A stretch of DNA of 64,000 bases from the NCBI RefSeq assembly GCF_900101855.1, contig NZ_FMVC01000004.1, positions 558,001-622,000 on the forward strand. The letters are read 5' to 3'. The notes under the pieces were generated by a model. That model was not told the DNA's origin. It saw only the letters and a program-made list of their open reading frames with translations, and ran no database searches. A program made the position numbers and the translations under genes. This stretch comes from Flavobacterium anhuiense (lineage in GTDB: Bacteria > Bacteroidota > Bacteroidia > Flavobacteriales > Flavobacteriaceae). Below, one piece after another: positions 9,094-17,638 of the stretch; positions within the stretch are counted from its first letter, which is position 1; each line of letters opens with the position of its first letter.

Positions 9094-9795
9094 ATGAAAA
9101 AGAAACTGGTTGTTTTAACAGGAGCAGGAATTAGCGCTGAAAGCGGCATTAAAACTTTTCGCGACAGTGATGGTTTATGGGAAGGACATGATGTTATGGA
9201 GGTCGCAACTCCACAAGGCTGGCATAAAAATCAGGAATTGGTTCTGGATTTCTACAATAAAAGACGCCAACAGTTAAAAGAAGTAAATCCGAATTTGGGT
9301 CATATTATTTTGGCTGAATTGGAAAAAGACTTTGACGTACAGATTATAACTCAAAATGTTGACGACCTTCATGAACGCGCAGGAAGCACAAACGTTTTGC
9401 ATTTACATGGCGAACTGCTAAAAGTGCGAAGCACTCAAAATAAAAACCTGATTTTAGATTGGACAGAAGATTTACTTACAGGAGATTTAGATTTGAACGG
9501 ATATCAATTACGCCCGCATATTGTTTGGTTTGGCGAAGAAGTTCCTGCACTCGAAGAAGCTATTGACATTACAGAAACCGCAGATTATTTTGCTGTAATC
9601 GGGACTTCTCTGCAAGTTTATCCTGCCGCTGGATTAATTTCTTATACTCCAAGCACAACTCCTGTTTTTTATATTGATCCGAAACCTATTTCGATTCCGA
9701 ATCTTAGAAATAAAGTTGAAACCATTGCCAAATTTGCTTCTGAAGGAGTTGCCGATTTAAGGGAGAAATTATTGAATTTAGAAAAAACAACATGA
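9094..9795 (+). CDS. NAD-dependent protein deacylase, sirtuin class III (CobB-like)
   Basis: Removes acyl groups from lysine, consuming NAD. It shows GAGISAESGIKTFRD (residues 10-24) for NAD binding, TQNVDDLHERAG at 86-97, and catalytic His105 in HLHGEL. Tyr54 and Arg57 form the YxxR pair that marks sirtuins preferring succinyl or malonyl lysine. The usual zinc-binding cysteines are absent; the segment between GELLK and LRPHIVWFGE contains no Cys at all. It overlaps the next gene by 4 bases (ATGA), so the two are translationally coupled. Confidence 0.9.
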   Translation: MKKKLVVLTGAGISAESGIKTFRDSDGLWEGHDVMEVATPQGWHKNQELVLDFYNKRRQQLKEVNPNLGHIILAELEKDFDVQIITQNVDDLHERAGSTNVLHLHGELLKVRSTQNKNLILDWTEDLLTGDLDLNGYQLRPHIVWFGEEVPALEEAIDITETADYFAVIGTSLQVYPAAGLISYTPSTTPVFYIDPKPISIPNLRNKVETIAKFASEGVADLREKLLNLEKTT

Positions 9796-10484
9796 TTTTT
9801 GAAAGTTGGTTACAGCAATTATTTCCGTTTAATCTATTCTGCCTCTTTGTTTTCTTTTTAATTGAAAACTCTGCGCTGGTTGTTTTATCGGTTTTAATTG
9901 GAAAGATGCTAGAACCCGAAAACACTTTTTTAAAGAATAAAGATCGAAAATGGGTGCTTTCTACGCTGCTTTGCAATACATTCATCACTTTAATCGGTTT
10001 TGAATTGTATCGCTACGGAATTATGAAAGTAGATTTTTCAGCCTCTATTAAACTTATCATTTTTGATACTCTTTTATTGATTCTTCTGATGGATCTTTTC
10101 ATGTTCATTTTTCATTTTCTGGTTCATCATTTAAAATGGCTTTACCCAATTCATAAATTGCATCACACGCATGTAGAAACTAATGTTTATAGTTTATATG
10201 TTCTTCATCCGATAGAAACTTTGGGTTTTGGCTTTATATGGCTGTTTTTAATTACGATTTTGAAGTTTAATTATTTGAGCATCATTATTTATCTCGTTTT
10301 AAATCTGTCTTATGGAATATTCGGGCATTTAAAAAAAGACATATTTCCATCTTTTTGGTACAGCAATTCCTTTACAAAATGGATTTCGACTACTAAATTC
10401 CATAACGATCATCATAAAAATGAGTCTCACAATTACGGTTTTTACTTTACCATTTGGGATAAAATTTTCAAAACCATGATTTAA
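9792..10484 (+). CDS. Sterol desaturase / fatty acid hydroxylase family protein
   Basis: Membrane di-iron oxygenase. The histidine clusters are all present: HFLVHH (108-113), HKLHH (121-125) and HNDHH (204-208), with single His139 and His179 between. About four membrane helices separate the clusters. Family members hydroxylate or desaturate lipids such as fatty acids, sterols or carotenoids; the substrate here is unknown. Its ATG overlaps the sirtuin stop, giving a two-gene operon. The metal ligand pattern is strong evidence for the family, none for the lipid. Confidence 0.87.
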   Translation: MIFESWLQQLFPFNLFCLFVFFLIENSALVVLSVLIGKMLEPENTFLKNKDRKWVLSTLLCNTFITLIGFELYRYGIMKVDFSASIKLIIFDTLLLILLMDLFMFIFHFLVHHLKWLYPIHKLHHTHVETNVYSLYVLHPIETLGFGFIWLFLITILKFNYLSIIIYLVLNLSYGIFGHLKKDIFPSFWYSNSFTKWISTTKFHNDHHKNESHNYGFYFTIWDKIFKTMI

Positions 10485-10520
10485 GCTCAAATATAGCTTT
10501 CAGAAGTTTTAACAATACCT

Positions 10521-10528
10521 TATATTTG
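10521..10528 (+). promoter_or_regulatory. Promoter -7 box of purB
   Basis: TATATTTG is an exact TAnnTTTG match, 25 bases before the purB ATG. The upstream -33 element is not clear (TTTC at about 19 bases). Confidence 0.6.
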
Positions 10529-10553
10529 CACCTTTCGAAAAAACAACATCACA

Positions 10554-11900
10554 ATGACTACTCTAAACGAATTGAATGCTATATCACCAATTGACGGAAG
10601 ATATAGAAATAAAACTCAAAATTTAGCACCTTTCTTCTCTGAAGAAGCTTTAATAAAATACCGCGTTTTGGTTGAAGTGGAATACTTCATTGCTTTATGC
10701 CAAATTCCGTTGCCTCAGTTGCAAGGTATTGATTCTAGTCTATTTGAAAGCTTGAGAAACATCTACAAAAACTTCTCAACTGAAGATGCTCTTTGGATTA
10801 AAGAAACAGAGAAAGTAACCAATCATGACGTAAAAGCGGTTGAATACTTTATTAAAGATGCTTTTGAGAAATTAGGTTTATCTCAATACAAAGAGTTCAT
10901 TCACTTCGGATTAACGTCTCAAGATATTAATAACACTGCCATTCCGCTTTCTACAAAAGAAGCGTTTGAGCAAGTTTATATGCCAACTTTAATTGCTGTA
11001 ATTGCAAAATTAAAAGAATTGAGCGTTGAGTGGAAAGACATTCCAATGCTGGCACGTACACACGGACAGCCTGCATCTCCTACTCGTTTAGGAAAAGAGA
11101 TTTTGGTTTTCGTAGAGCGTTTAGAAGAGCAAATGCGTTTGTTATTTAACATTCCGTTTGCTGCTAAATTTGGAGGAGCAACCGGAAATTTCAATGCGCA
11201 CCACGTAGCATATCCACAAATTGACTGGAAACAATTCGGAAATAAATTTGTTGAAACTGATCTTGGTTTAAAACATTCTTTCCCAACTACTCAAATTGAG
11301 CACTACGATCATTTTGCCGCTTTCTTTGATGCTTTAAAAAGAATCAATACGATTATCATCGATTTAGATCGCGATATCTGGACGTATGTTTCAATGGATT
11401 ATTTCAAACAAAAAATCAAAGCTGGAGAAATTGGTTCGTCTGCAATGCCACACAAAGTAAATCCAATTGATTTTGAAAACTCAGAAGGAAACTTAGGAAT
11501 TGCAAATGCTATTTTTGAACACCTTTCTGCAAAATTACCAATCTCAAGATTACAGCGTGACCTAACTGACAGTACTGTTTTACGTAATGTTGGTGTTCCT
11601 TTTGGACATACAGTTATTGCTTTTGAAGCTACTTTGAAAGGATTAAATAAATTGCTTTTAAACGAAAGTAAATTTGCTGAAGATTTAGAGAAAAACTGGG
11701 CAGTAGTTGCTGAAGCTATTCAAACTATTTTACGTCGCGAAGCGTATCCAAACCCTTACGAAGCTTTAAAAGGATTAACAAGAACTAATGAAGCAATCGA
11801 CAAAAATGCGATTCATAACTTTATTGCCACTCTGGAAGTTTCAGATGCCGTTAGAGCAGAATTATTGGCTATAACGCCTAGTAATTACACAGGAATTTAA
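10554..11900 (+). CDS. purB: Adenylosuccinate lyase
   Basis: Purine synthesis enzyme with two reactions: SAICAR to AICAR and adenylosuccinate to AMP, each releasing fumarate. The fumarase/aspartase signature GSSAMPHKVNP spans residues 294-304. LARTHGQPASPTRLGKE and FIHFGLTSQDINNTA supply the other active-site segments. The length of 448 residues matches E. coli type PurB. It has its own promoter box and a strong terminator, so it is a single-gene unit. Confidence 0.97.
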   Translation: MTTLNELNAISPIDGRYRNKTQNLAPFFSEEALIKYRVLVEVEYFIALCQIPLPQLQGIDSSLFESLRNIYKNFSTEDALWIKETEKVTNHDVKAVEYFIKDAFEKLGLSQYKEFIHFGLTSQDINNTAIPLSTKEAFEQVYMPTLIAVIAKLKELSVEWKDIPMLARTHGQPASPTRLGKEILVFVERLEEQMRLLFNIPFAAKFGGATGNFNAHHVAYPQIDWKQFGNKFVETDLGLKHSFPTTQIEHYDHFAAFFDALKRINTIIIDLDRDIWTYVSMDYFKQKIKAGEIGSSAMPHKVNPIDFENSEGNLGIANAIFEHLSAKLPISRLQRDLTDSTVLRNVGVPFGHTVIAFEATLKGLNKLLLNESKFAEDLEKNWAVVAEAIQTILRREAYPNPYEALKGLTRTNEAIDKNAIHNFIATLEVSDAVRAELLAITPSNYTGI

Positions 11901-11922
11901 GAAAAATACCAAATATTTTACC

Positions 11923-11957
11923 AAAAAAAGCTATCTTTATCGAGATAGCTTTTTTTT
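11923..11957 (+). terminator. Intrinsic terminator of purB
   Basis: A 14-base stem (A-run plus AGCTATCT / AGATAGCT plus T-run) with a 7-base loop lies 22 bases after the purB stop. Confidence 0.85.
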
Positions 11958-12069
11958 ATTAAATCCAGAGGCAAATCCAGGTTAGACTCCTTTTATTTTA
12001 ATAGGAGCCAATGAATTTCATTTGAAATAAAAAGCTGGATCAGCCGCTAAAAAAATACCACGTTTTTAT

Positions 12070-14307
12070 ATGATTGCATTAAATGCCGCTGCGGAAACTT
12101 CACACCACTTACAACCTTTAATTAGTGATTTAGGATTAATCCTGATGACCGCCGGAATCGCTGTTCTATTATTTAGAAAAATGAAACAGCCTTTGGTTTT
12201 AGGTTACCTTATTGCAGGATTTTTAGCTGGAAACCATTTTGATTTCTTCCCATCTATCACCGATATGAAAAGTGTCGAAGTTTGGGCAGAAATTGGGGTT
12301 ATATTTTTACTTTTCAGTTTAGGACTCGAATTCAGCTTTAAGAAACTAATGAAGGTTGGAGGGACTTCTTCTGTCACCGCCATAACCCAGATCTTGTTTA
12401 TGACCGTAATTGGTTACGCAGTCGGGCAATGGATGGGCTGGGGAAAAATGGACAGTATTTTCTTGGGAGCCACACTTTCTATTTCGTCCACAACTATTAT
12501 TATCAGAGCTTTTGATGAGTTGGGCGTAAAAGGAAAAAAGTTCGTCGGAATTGTTTTCGGAGCTTTAATCGTCGAAGATATTGTGGCAATTCTGATGCTG
12601 GTTTTGCTATCAACTATTGCTGTAAGCGATCAGGTTTCGGGAACAGCATTATTACAATCTGTTTTAAAACTTATTTTCTTTTTAATTATCTGGTTTTTAG
12701 GGGGAATCTTTATTATTCCAACTATTTTCAAAAAAGCTAAACATCTGATGACAGATGAAATGCTACTCATCATCTCATTAGCATTATGTCTAATGATGGT
12801 CATTTTTGCTTCAAATGTTGGTTTTTCTCCAGCATTAGGCGCTTTTATCATGGGATCTATTATTGCTGAAACTACAATGGCAGAGAAAATTGAACATTTA
12901 ATTCAGCCTGTAAAAGATTTTTTTGGTGCTGTTTTCTTTGTATCTGTCGGAATGTTAATTAATCCTGTAACATTGATAAATTATGCACTCCCTGTCGCCA
13001 TAATTACTTTACTGACCATATTCGGAAAAGCTTTTAGTTCTTCTATTGGTGCTTTGATTTCTGGCCAGCCGTTAAAACAATCTGTTCAAACCGGAATGAG
13101 TTTGGCACAAATTGGAGAGTTCTCATTTATTATTGCCACTCTTGGAATGTCCTTAAAAGTTACTAGTGATTTCTTGTACCCAATTATTGTGGCTGTATCT
13201 GCAATCACGACATTTACCACACCTTTCTTAATTAAATATTCTGAACGTTTTGCTTTCTTTTTAGAGGCAAAAATGCCTAAAAGATGGGTTAAAAACATTA
13301 ACCGTTATAGTGTAAATGCACAAGCCATTAAATCTGTCAGTACTTGGCAAATTGTACTTCGTTCTTCGATTACGCAAATTATTCTTCATACCATTATTAT
13401 TACAGCCATTATATTATTGTCCTCCAAATTTGTAGCGCCATTGGTTGCCGATACACGATTCGGAAATACATTAGCCGCTTTATTGACTCTGGTTGTAATT
13501 GCTCCATTTTTATGGGCACTTTCGCTCCGTCGAGTAAAAGTAGATGAAGTTGAAACCCTTTGGGAAGAACGCAAATATCGTGGCGCACTTTTAATGCTGA
13601 TTCTGATAAGAATGAGTCTCGGCCTATTCTTTGTCGGGTTTTTATTGAATATTTTCTTCTCCCCTTTAGTAGCTTTCGTAGCGCTGATTATTGCAATAGG
13701 AGCTTATCAAATTTTCCCTAAAAAACTAAATGAGCAATACCATAAAATTGAAAATCACTTTTTGAAAAATCTAAACGATCGCGAAAACAAAAAGATCGAT
13801 AGACGATATGCCAATTTAATGCCGTGGGACGGACACATGTCTTTCTTCGAAATTAAAAAAGAATCAAATTTAGTGGGTCAGACTTTACAGGAACTCAAAA
13901 TTCGTGAACAATTAGGAATTAATATCGCCTACATTAAACGAGGAGAAGTCACCATTCCAATTCCGACGAAAACGGAACGTCTATTTCCAGGCGATGAAAT
14001 ATGTGTAATTGGAACTGATGCACAAATAGCAGAATTCACCAAATTCTTAACTCAAAACGAAACAGAACCGCCTACAAAAGTAGAAGAAACCGATATTGTT
14101 TTACGACAGCTTGAAGTTTTTCAAGACGAGTTTATTCAAAAAAGCATCGGACAGTTCAGAGCCAAAACAGACGGAATGGTCGTAGGAATTGAACGAAACG
14201 GAAACCGTATTCTAAATCCAGAATCTAGTTTGATATTAGAGAAAAATGATATTCTCTGGGTTGTAGGAGATAAGAAAAGAATGAATGCTTTGTTGGCGGC
14301 CAAGTAA
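12070..14307 (+). CDS. CPA2-type cation:proton antiporter with two TrkA-C domains
   Basis: Inner-membrane monovalent cation/proton exchanger of the KefB/Sodium-proton exchanger 2 group. About twelve membrane helices fill residues 20-400, with LLFSLGLEFSF and the conserved GALIVEDIVAILMLV carrying the likely proton/cation site. Two to four more helices lie between about 430 and 560. Two C-terminal RCK_C-like domains follow (about 600-660 and 675-745), with no Rossmann RCK_N nucleotide domain between. That lack of RCK_N suggests control by a ligand other than glutathione or NAD. The ion is probably K+ or Na+. Confidence 0.88.
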   Translation: MIALNAAAETSHHLQPLISDLGLILMTAGIAVLLFRKMKQPLVLGYLIAGFLAGNHFDFFPSITDMKSVEVWAEIGVIFLLFSLGLEFSFKKLMKVGGTSSVTAITQILFMTVIGYAVGQWMGWGKMDSIFLGATLSISSTTIIIRAFDELGVKGKKFVGIVFGALIVEDIVAILMLVLLSTIAVSDQVSGTALLQSVLKLIFFLIIWFLGGIFIIPTIFKKAKHLMTDEMLLIISLALCLMMVIFASNVGFSPALGAFIMGSIIAETTMAEKIEHLIQPVKDFFGAVFFVSVGMLINPVTLINYALPVAIITLLTIFGKAFSSSIGALISGQPLKQSVQTGMSLAQIGEFSFIIATLGMSLKVTSDFLYPIIVAVSAITTFTTPFLIKYSERFAFFLEAKMPKRWVKNINRYSVNAQAIKSVSTWQIVLRSSITQIILHTIIITAIILLSSKFVAPLVADTRFGNTLAALLTLVVIAPFLWALSLRRVKVDEVETLWEERKYRGALLMLILIRMSLGLFFVGFLLNIFFSPLVAFVALIIAIGAYQIFPKKLNEQYHKIENHFLKNLNDRENKKIDRRYANLMPWDGHMSFFEIKKESNLVGQTLQELKIREQLGINIAYIKRGEVTIPIPTKTERLFPGDEICVIGTDAQIAEFTKFLTQNETEPPTKVEETDIVLRQLEVFQDEFIQKSIGQFRAKTDGMVVGIERNGNRILNPESSLILEKNDILWVVGDKKRMNALLAAK

Positions 14308-14319
14308 TTTCTTTTTTTA

Positions 14320-14455
14320 AAAGGGACAAAGTAACAAAGGGACAGAGTAATAAAGGTCCTGGTAAAAATAAAAAGGCTGAGATTTTTCTGTTTGAAAAAT
14401 CTCAGCCTTTTTAACTTTGTCTCTTTGTTACTTTGAACCTTTGCCCCTATAAAAA
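14320..14455. repeat. Nested inverted repeat around a bidirectional terminator
   Basis: An inner perfect 18-base stem at 14370-14387/14395-14412, with AAGGCTGAG at its heart, is a bidirectional terminator between convergent genes. Around it, iterated words GGGACAAAGTAACAAAGGGACAGAGTA on the left pair loosely with CTTTGTCTCTTTGTTACTTTG on the right. Confidence 0.8.
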
Positions 14456-15094
14456 TTATTTATTCGGCTGCGGAGTCAATCTCAAATAAGGTTTGATTGG
14501 CGTATGTCCTTTTGGAAATTTAGCTGGAATATCGCTATCTGGAATTGCAGGTGCGATTACCACATCTTCTCCATCTTTCCAGTTTGCAGGAGTGGCAACG
14601 CTATAATTGGCAGTCAATTGTAAACTGTCAATTACACGAAGTAATTCGTCAAAATTTCTTCCAGTTGAAGCTGGATAAGTCAAAGTCAATTTTATTTTTT
14701 TATCTGGTCCGATAACGAAAACAGAACGCACTGTAAATTTATCGCTTGCATTTGGATGAAGCATATCGTATAGATTTGCTACTTTCTTATCCTCATCGGC
14801 AATGATTGGGAAATTTACTTCTGTATTTTGAGTTTCGTTGATATCTTTAATCCACTCTTTATGCGAATCTAAACCGTCTACACTCAGAGCAATAACTTTA
14901 GTATTTCTTTTTTTGAATTCTGGCACATAATTCGCCACAGTTCCCAATTCAGTAGTACAAACTGGCGTAAAATCTGCTGGATGTGAAAATAAAACACCCC
15001 ACGAATCTCCTAACCATTCGTGAAAATTAATTGGTCCTTGCGTGGTTTCTGCTTGAAAGTCCGGAGCTATATCGCCTAATCTTAATGTTGACAT
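14456..15094 (-). CDS. 1-Cys peroxiredoxin, Prx6 type
   Basis: Thiol peroxidase that reduces H2O2 and organic peroxides in the cytoplasm. The active-site motif PADFTPVC gives Thr43 and peroxidatic Cys46. No other cysteine exists in the 212 residues, so there is no resolving Cys and an external thiol must regenerate it. The long C-terminal arm after SQLT-like SLQLTANY is typical of Prx6 rather than AhpC. It is a monocistronic gene convergent with the antiporter. Confidence 0.93.
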   Translation of the reverse strand: MSTLRLGDIAPDFQAETTQGPINFHEWLGDSWGVLFSHPADFTPVCTTELGTVANYVPEFKKRNTKVIALSVDGLDSHKEWIKDINETQNTEVNFPIIADEDKKVANLYDMLHPNASDKFTVRSVFVIGPDKKIKLTLTYPASTGRNFDELLRVIDSLQLTANYSVATPANWKDGEDVVIAPAIPDSDIPAKFPKGHTPIKPYLRLTPQPNK

Positions 15095-15206
15095 AATTTC
15101 ATTTTTTTAGTTCATCTAAAATTAACCAAAAAAAGCATATAGAAAACATTGATTTTCTTAAAAAAAGTTAAAATTCTACTTTGTCGATATAATTAGTATT
15201 TTACTC

Positions 15207-16118
15207 CTAAATAAAACTCAAAACAAAATACCAAAAAGCAAGCGTAACAAAGGAAATTGGAATTCCAAAACCGATCATCATACTGCTTAATTTTGGTTTT
15301 AATCCATAAGTTGAAGCTAAGATCGCACCCGTTATCATGGGCGCCATGGCGGTTTCCATTATTGTAATTTTTATGACTTCAGAATGTTGGTTAAAAATAA
15401 AAACATATAGCACAAAAATTATAAAAGGAATCAAAAGCAATTTAAAGAAAAGTCCAAGTCGTAAAAATTTCCAATGCTGGCTTTTTCTATCAAAAGTCAA
15501 TTGCAAACCAACAGAAAGCAAAGCTAAAGGTGTTACTAAACTTCCTATTTTTAGCAATACTGACTGAAAGTTATCATTTAAATTATAATCGAAAATATTC
15601 ATTAGACATGCCAAAACAAACATCAGAAATGGCGGAAACGTGATAATTTTTTTGAAAATTCCTAAGGCATTCGGACTTCCTTTAGAATAAAAAGCCGCTG
15701 TAAAAACCCCAAGTGTTGAAACTACTACAAAAGTTCCCGGCTGATCAACTAATACAGCCGTTTCCAAACCTTTCTTTCCAAACAAAGCCTCAATAATCGG
15801 GTATCCTAAAAAAGAACTGTTGCTTAATCCTGCTGTCAAAATCAAACAGCCAATCAGTTTATTGGACCAGCCATTTCTTCTTCCTAAAAAATGAAAAAAA
15901 ATAAAAGCCAGAATATAAGTAATCCACCCCGCTCCTATTGGAAATAGCAATTCGCTGCTCCATTTTATTTTAGGAATATGATATAAAGTAATGGCAGGAA
16001 GGCAGAAATAAATAACAATTTTATTGAGCGTCTTATAGATATGAGTGGGAAACTGTTTTACGTGCTGTAAAACCAAACCCAGCGAAAGAAAGAGAAATAT
16101 TAGTATAAAGTTGTTCAT
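15207..16118 (-). CDS. AEC-family (auxin efflux carrier) transporter
   Basis: Membrane permease of the AEC/PIN superfamily with about ten helices in two five-helix halves: the first half spans roughly residues 1-145 and the second 155-300. Substrates of bacterial members include malate, malonate and other organic acids; none can be assigned here. The reading frame extends to a GTG at 16131-16133, but a TATTTTTG box at 16133-16140 sits on that codon. The ATG at 16116-16118 is therefore the likely start. It is divergent from an Rrf2-type regulator gene with about 115 bases between, so shared control is possible. Confidence 0.82.
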   Translation of the reverse strand: MNNFILIFLFLSLGLVLQHVKQFPTHIYKTLNKIVIYFCLPAITLYHIPKIKWSSELLFPIGAGWITYILAFIFFHFLGRRNGWSNKLIGCLILTAGLSNSSFLGYPIIEALFGKKGLETAVLVDQPGTFVVVSTLGVFTAAFYSKGSPNALGIFKKIITFPPFLMFVLACLMNIFDYNLNDNFQSVLLKIGSLVTPLALLSVGLQLTFDRKSQHWKFLRLGLFFKLLLIPFIIFVLYVFIFNQHSEVIKITIMETAMAPMITGAILASTYGLKPKLSSMMIGFGIPISFVTLAFWYFVLSFI

Positions 16119-16132
16119 ATGTAAGATCATCA

Positions 16133-16140
16133 CAAAAATA
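16133..16140 (-). promoter_or_regulatory. Promoter -7 box of the AEC transporter gene
   Basis: Minus-strand TATTTTTG overlaps the upstream GTG of the frame and lies 14 bases before the ATG at 16118. It decides for the shorter start. Confidence 0.55.
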
Positions 16141-16192
16141 AGTATTTAAAATTTGAGGTAAAGAATTAATTTTTAGTTAAATTAGTACTTTG

Positions 16193-16232
16193 TGTTACAA
16201 AAAGATGTAAATTTGTAACATATTTTATTACA
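16193..16232 (+). promoter_or_regulatory. Promoter and probable autoregulatory operator of the Rrf2 gene
   Basis: TAAATTTG at 16208-16215 is the -7 box. It is overlapped by an inverted repeat TGTTACAAA (16193-16201) / TTTGTAACA (16212-16220). A second, TGTAA-N9-TTACA (16214-16232), lies between the -7 box and the ATG at 16235. The TGTAACAT(A/T)TTTTATTAC core recurs before the next gene at 16664. Confidence 0.6.
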
Positions 16233-16234
16233 GT

Positions 16235-16642
16235 ATGATTTCAGGTAAATTTGCCATAACGATTCACATTCTTACTTTGCTCCATAAATTCCCCAATGAT
16301 TATTTGTCATCGGAGTTTATTGCGGGAAGTATTAATCTAAATCCTGTTTTGGTTCGAAAAGAAATTGCCAATTTAAAAGCTCATCATATTGTAGAAAGTA
16401 AAGAAGGAAAAAATGGCGGTACAAAATTAGCGGTCAATGCTGCTGATCTAACTTTAAAACAAATATTCGAAATGACCTTTGAAACAATTGGGTTAGGCTT
16501 TGCAAAGAATCAGCCGAATCCTGATTGTCCTGTTGGAAAAAACATCAATCAGCATTTGGAAGCTTTATATAGCGAAATGAATCAAAACGTCAGCAGACAG
16601 CTGGAGGGAATTTCATTGGAAGATTTTTCGAATCAATTTTAA
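16235..16642 (+). CDS. Rrf2-family transcriptional regulator
   Basis: DNA-binding regulator with an N-terminal winged helix: residues 1-60 include SGKFAITIHILTLL and the recognition segment NPVLVRKEIANLKAHHIV, then the wing with KEGKNGGTKL. The dimerisation helix follows. There is a single cysteine in NPDCPVG, in the region where Fe-S members have three, so an Fe-S cluster is unlikely. It resembles YwnA-like members. An identical palindrome family before this gene and before the next suggests autoregulation and control of the downstream oxidoreductase. Confidence 0.88.
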   Translation: MISGKFAITIHILTLLHKFPNDYLSSEFIAGSINLNPVLVRKEIANLKAHHIVESKEGKNGGTKLAVNAADLTLKQIFEMTFETIGLGFAKNQPNPDCPVGKNINQHLEALYSEMNQNVSRQLEGISLEDFSNQF

Positions 16643-16663
16643 AACTATTTTTTTACCCGAAAC

Positions 16664-16682
16664 TGTAACATTTTTTATTACT
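16664..16682 (+). promoter_or_regulatory. Second copy of the Rrf2 operator-like element
   Basis: TGTAACATTTTTTATTACT differs at 2 of 19 positions from the element at 16214-16232. It lies 16 bases before the ATG of the NmrA-like gene. Confidence 0.6.
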
Positions 16683-16698
16683 AAATAAATTTAATATT

Positions 16699-17340
16699 AT
16701 GAAAATCGCACTTATAGGAGCTACAGGATTTGTTGGCTCAGCAATTTTAAACGAATTAGCAGACAGAAAACACGAAATCACTGCTATTGCAAGAACTCCA
16801 AAAGATACAGCAAATGCTAAATGGATTGCTGCAGATATTTTTAATGTTGACGCTTTGGCAGAAATCTTGAAAGGTCACGATGCTGTTGTCAATGCTTACA
16901 ATCCCGGTTGGACTAACCCTAATATTTACGATGATTTTTTAGCAGGTTCACAAGCTATTCAGGAAGCGGTTAAAAAATCGGGTGTTAAACGTTTTATTAC
17001 AATTGGTGGAGCTGGAAGTTTATATGTTGCCCCAGATTTACAAGCAGTTGACACTCCAGATTTTCCAAAGGAGATTTTCCCTGGAGCCAACGCCGCCAGA
17101 CATTATTTAAATATCATCAAAGAAGAAAAAGATTTGGATTGGGCATTCTTTAGCCCTGCTTTCGAAATGCATGCTGGAACTAAAACAGGAAGAACTGGAA
17201 ATTACCGTTTAGGTTTAGAAAATCCTGTTTTTAATGACGAACAAAGAAGTATTTTATCTGTAGAAGATTTAGCTGTTGTAATTGCTGACGAAGTAGAAAC
17301 TCCAAAACATCATCAAGTACGCTTTACAGCTGGATATTAA
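16699..17340 (+). CDS. NAD(P)-binding NmrA-like oxidoreductase
   Basis: Rossmann-fold protein of the atypical SDR/NmrA group, 213 residues. The dinucleotide-binding motif GATGFVG is at residues 8-14, with ARTPKDT after the second strand suggesting NADP preference. A FITIGGAGSLY segment replaces the classical YxxxK catalytic site, so a quinone/electrophile-reducing or sensing role fits better than a classical dehydrogenase. It follows the Rrf2 gene by 56 bases and shares its operator-like element, matching the known ywnA/ywnB-style pairing. Confidence 0.85.
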   Translation: MKIALIGATGFVGSAILNELADRKHEITAIARTPKDTANAKWIAADIFNVDALAEILKGHDAVVNAYNPGWTNPNIYDDFLAGSQAIQEAVKKSGVKRFITIGGAGSLYVAPDLQAVDTPDFPKEIFPGANAARHYLNIIKEEKDLDWAFFSPAFEMHAGTKTGRTGNYRLGLENPVFNDEQRSILSVEDLAVVIADEVETPKHHQVRFTAGY

Positions 17341-17343
17341 TTT

Positions 17344-17600
17344 TTAAAGATGCTAAGATGCTAAGGCACTAAGATTCTAAGTTTTTTTTGCCACGACTCG
17401 AGCGATAGCGAAAAGGCGAAGCAATTCACGAATTTTCATTTGAAAAACTATGTCTGATATTATTATTCGAATTAATTCGAAAAAATAATCTCAAAGATTT
17501 TAAAAATAAAATTCGTGAATTCGTGGCAAATCTTTTTTCAGCTCATTTTGAGAATAACAAATTCGTGCAATTCGTGGCGAACTAACTTTTTGAAACTGTT
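17344..17600. repeat. Iterated-word spacer (ATTCGTGG and GATGCTAA words)
   Basis: No gene is visible. The spacer begins with iterated GATGCTAAG, then carries copies of AATTCACGAATTT (17423-17435) and its complement (17509-17521), plus two ATTCGTGGC tracts. The same ATTCGTGGCAAA word ends the spacer at 25180-25199. Confidence 0.65.
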
Positions 17601-17638
17601 TTTGTTTTCTGTACTTTTACATTTCTAAAAAGTGCGTT

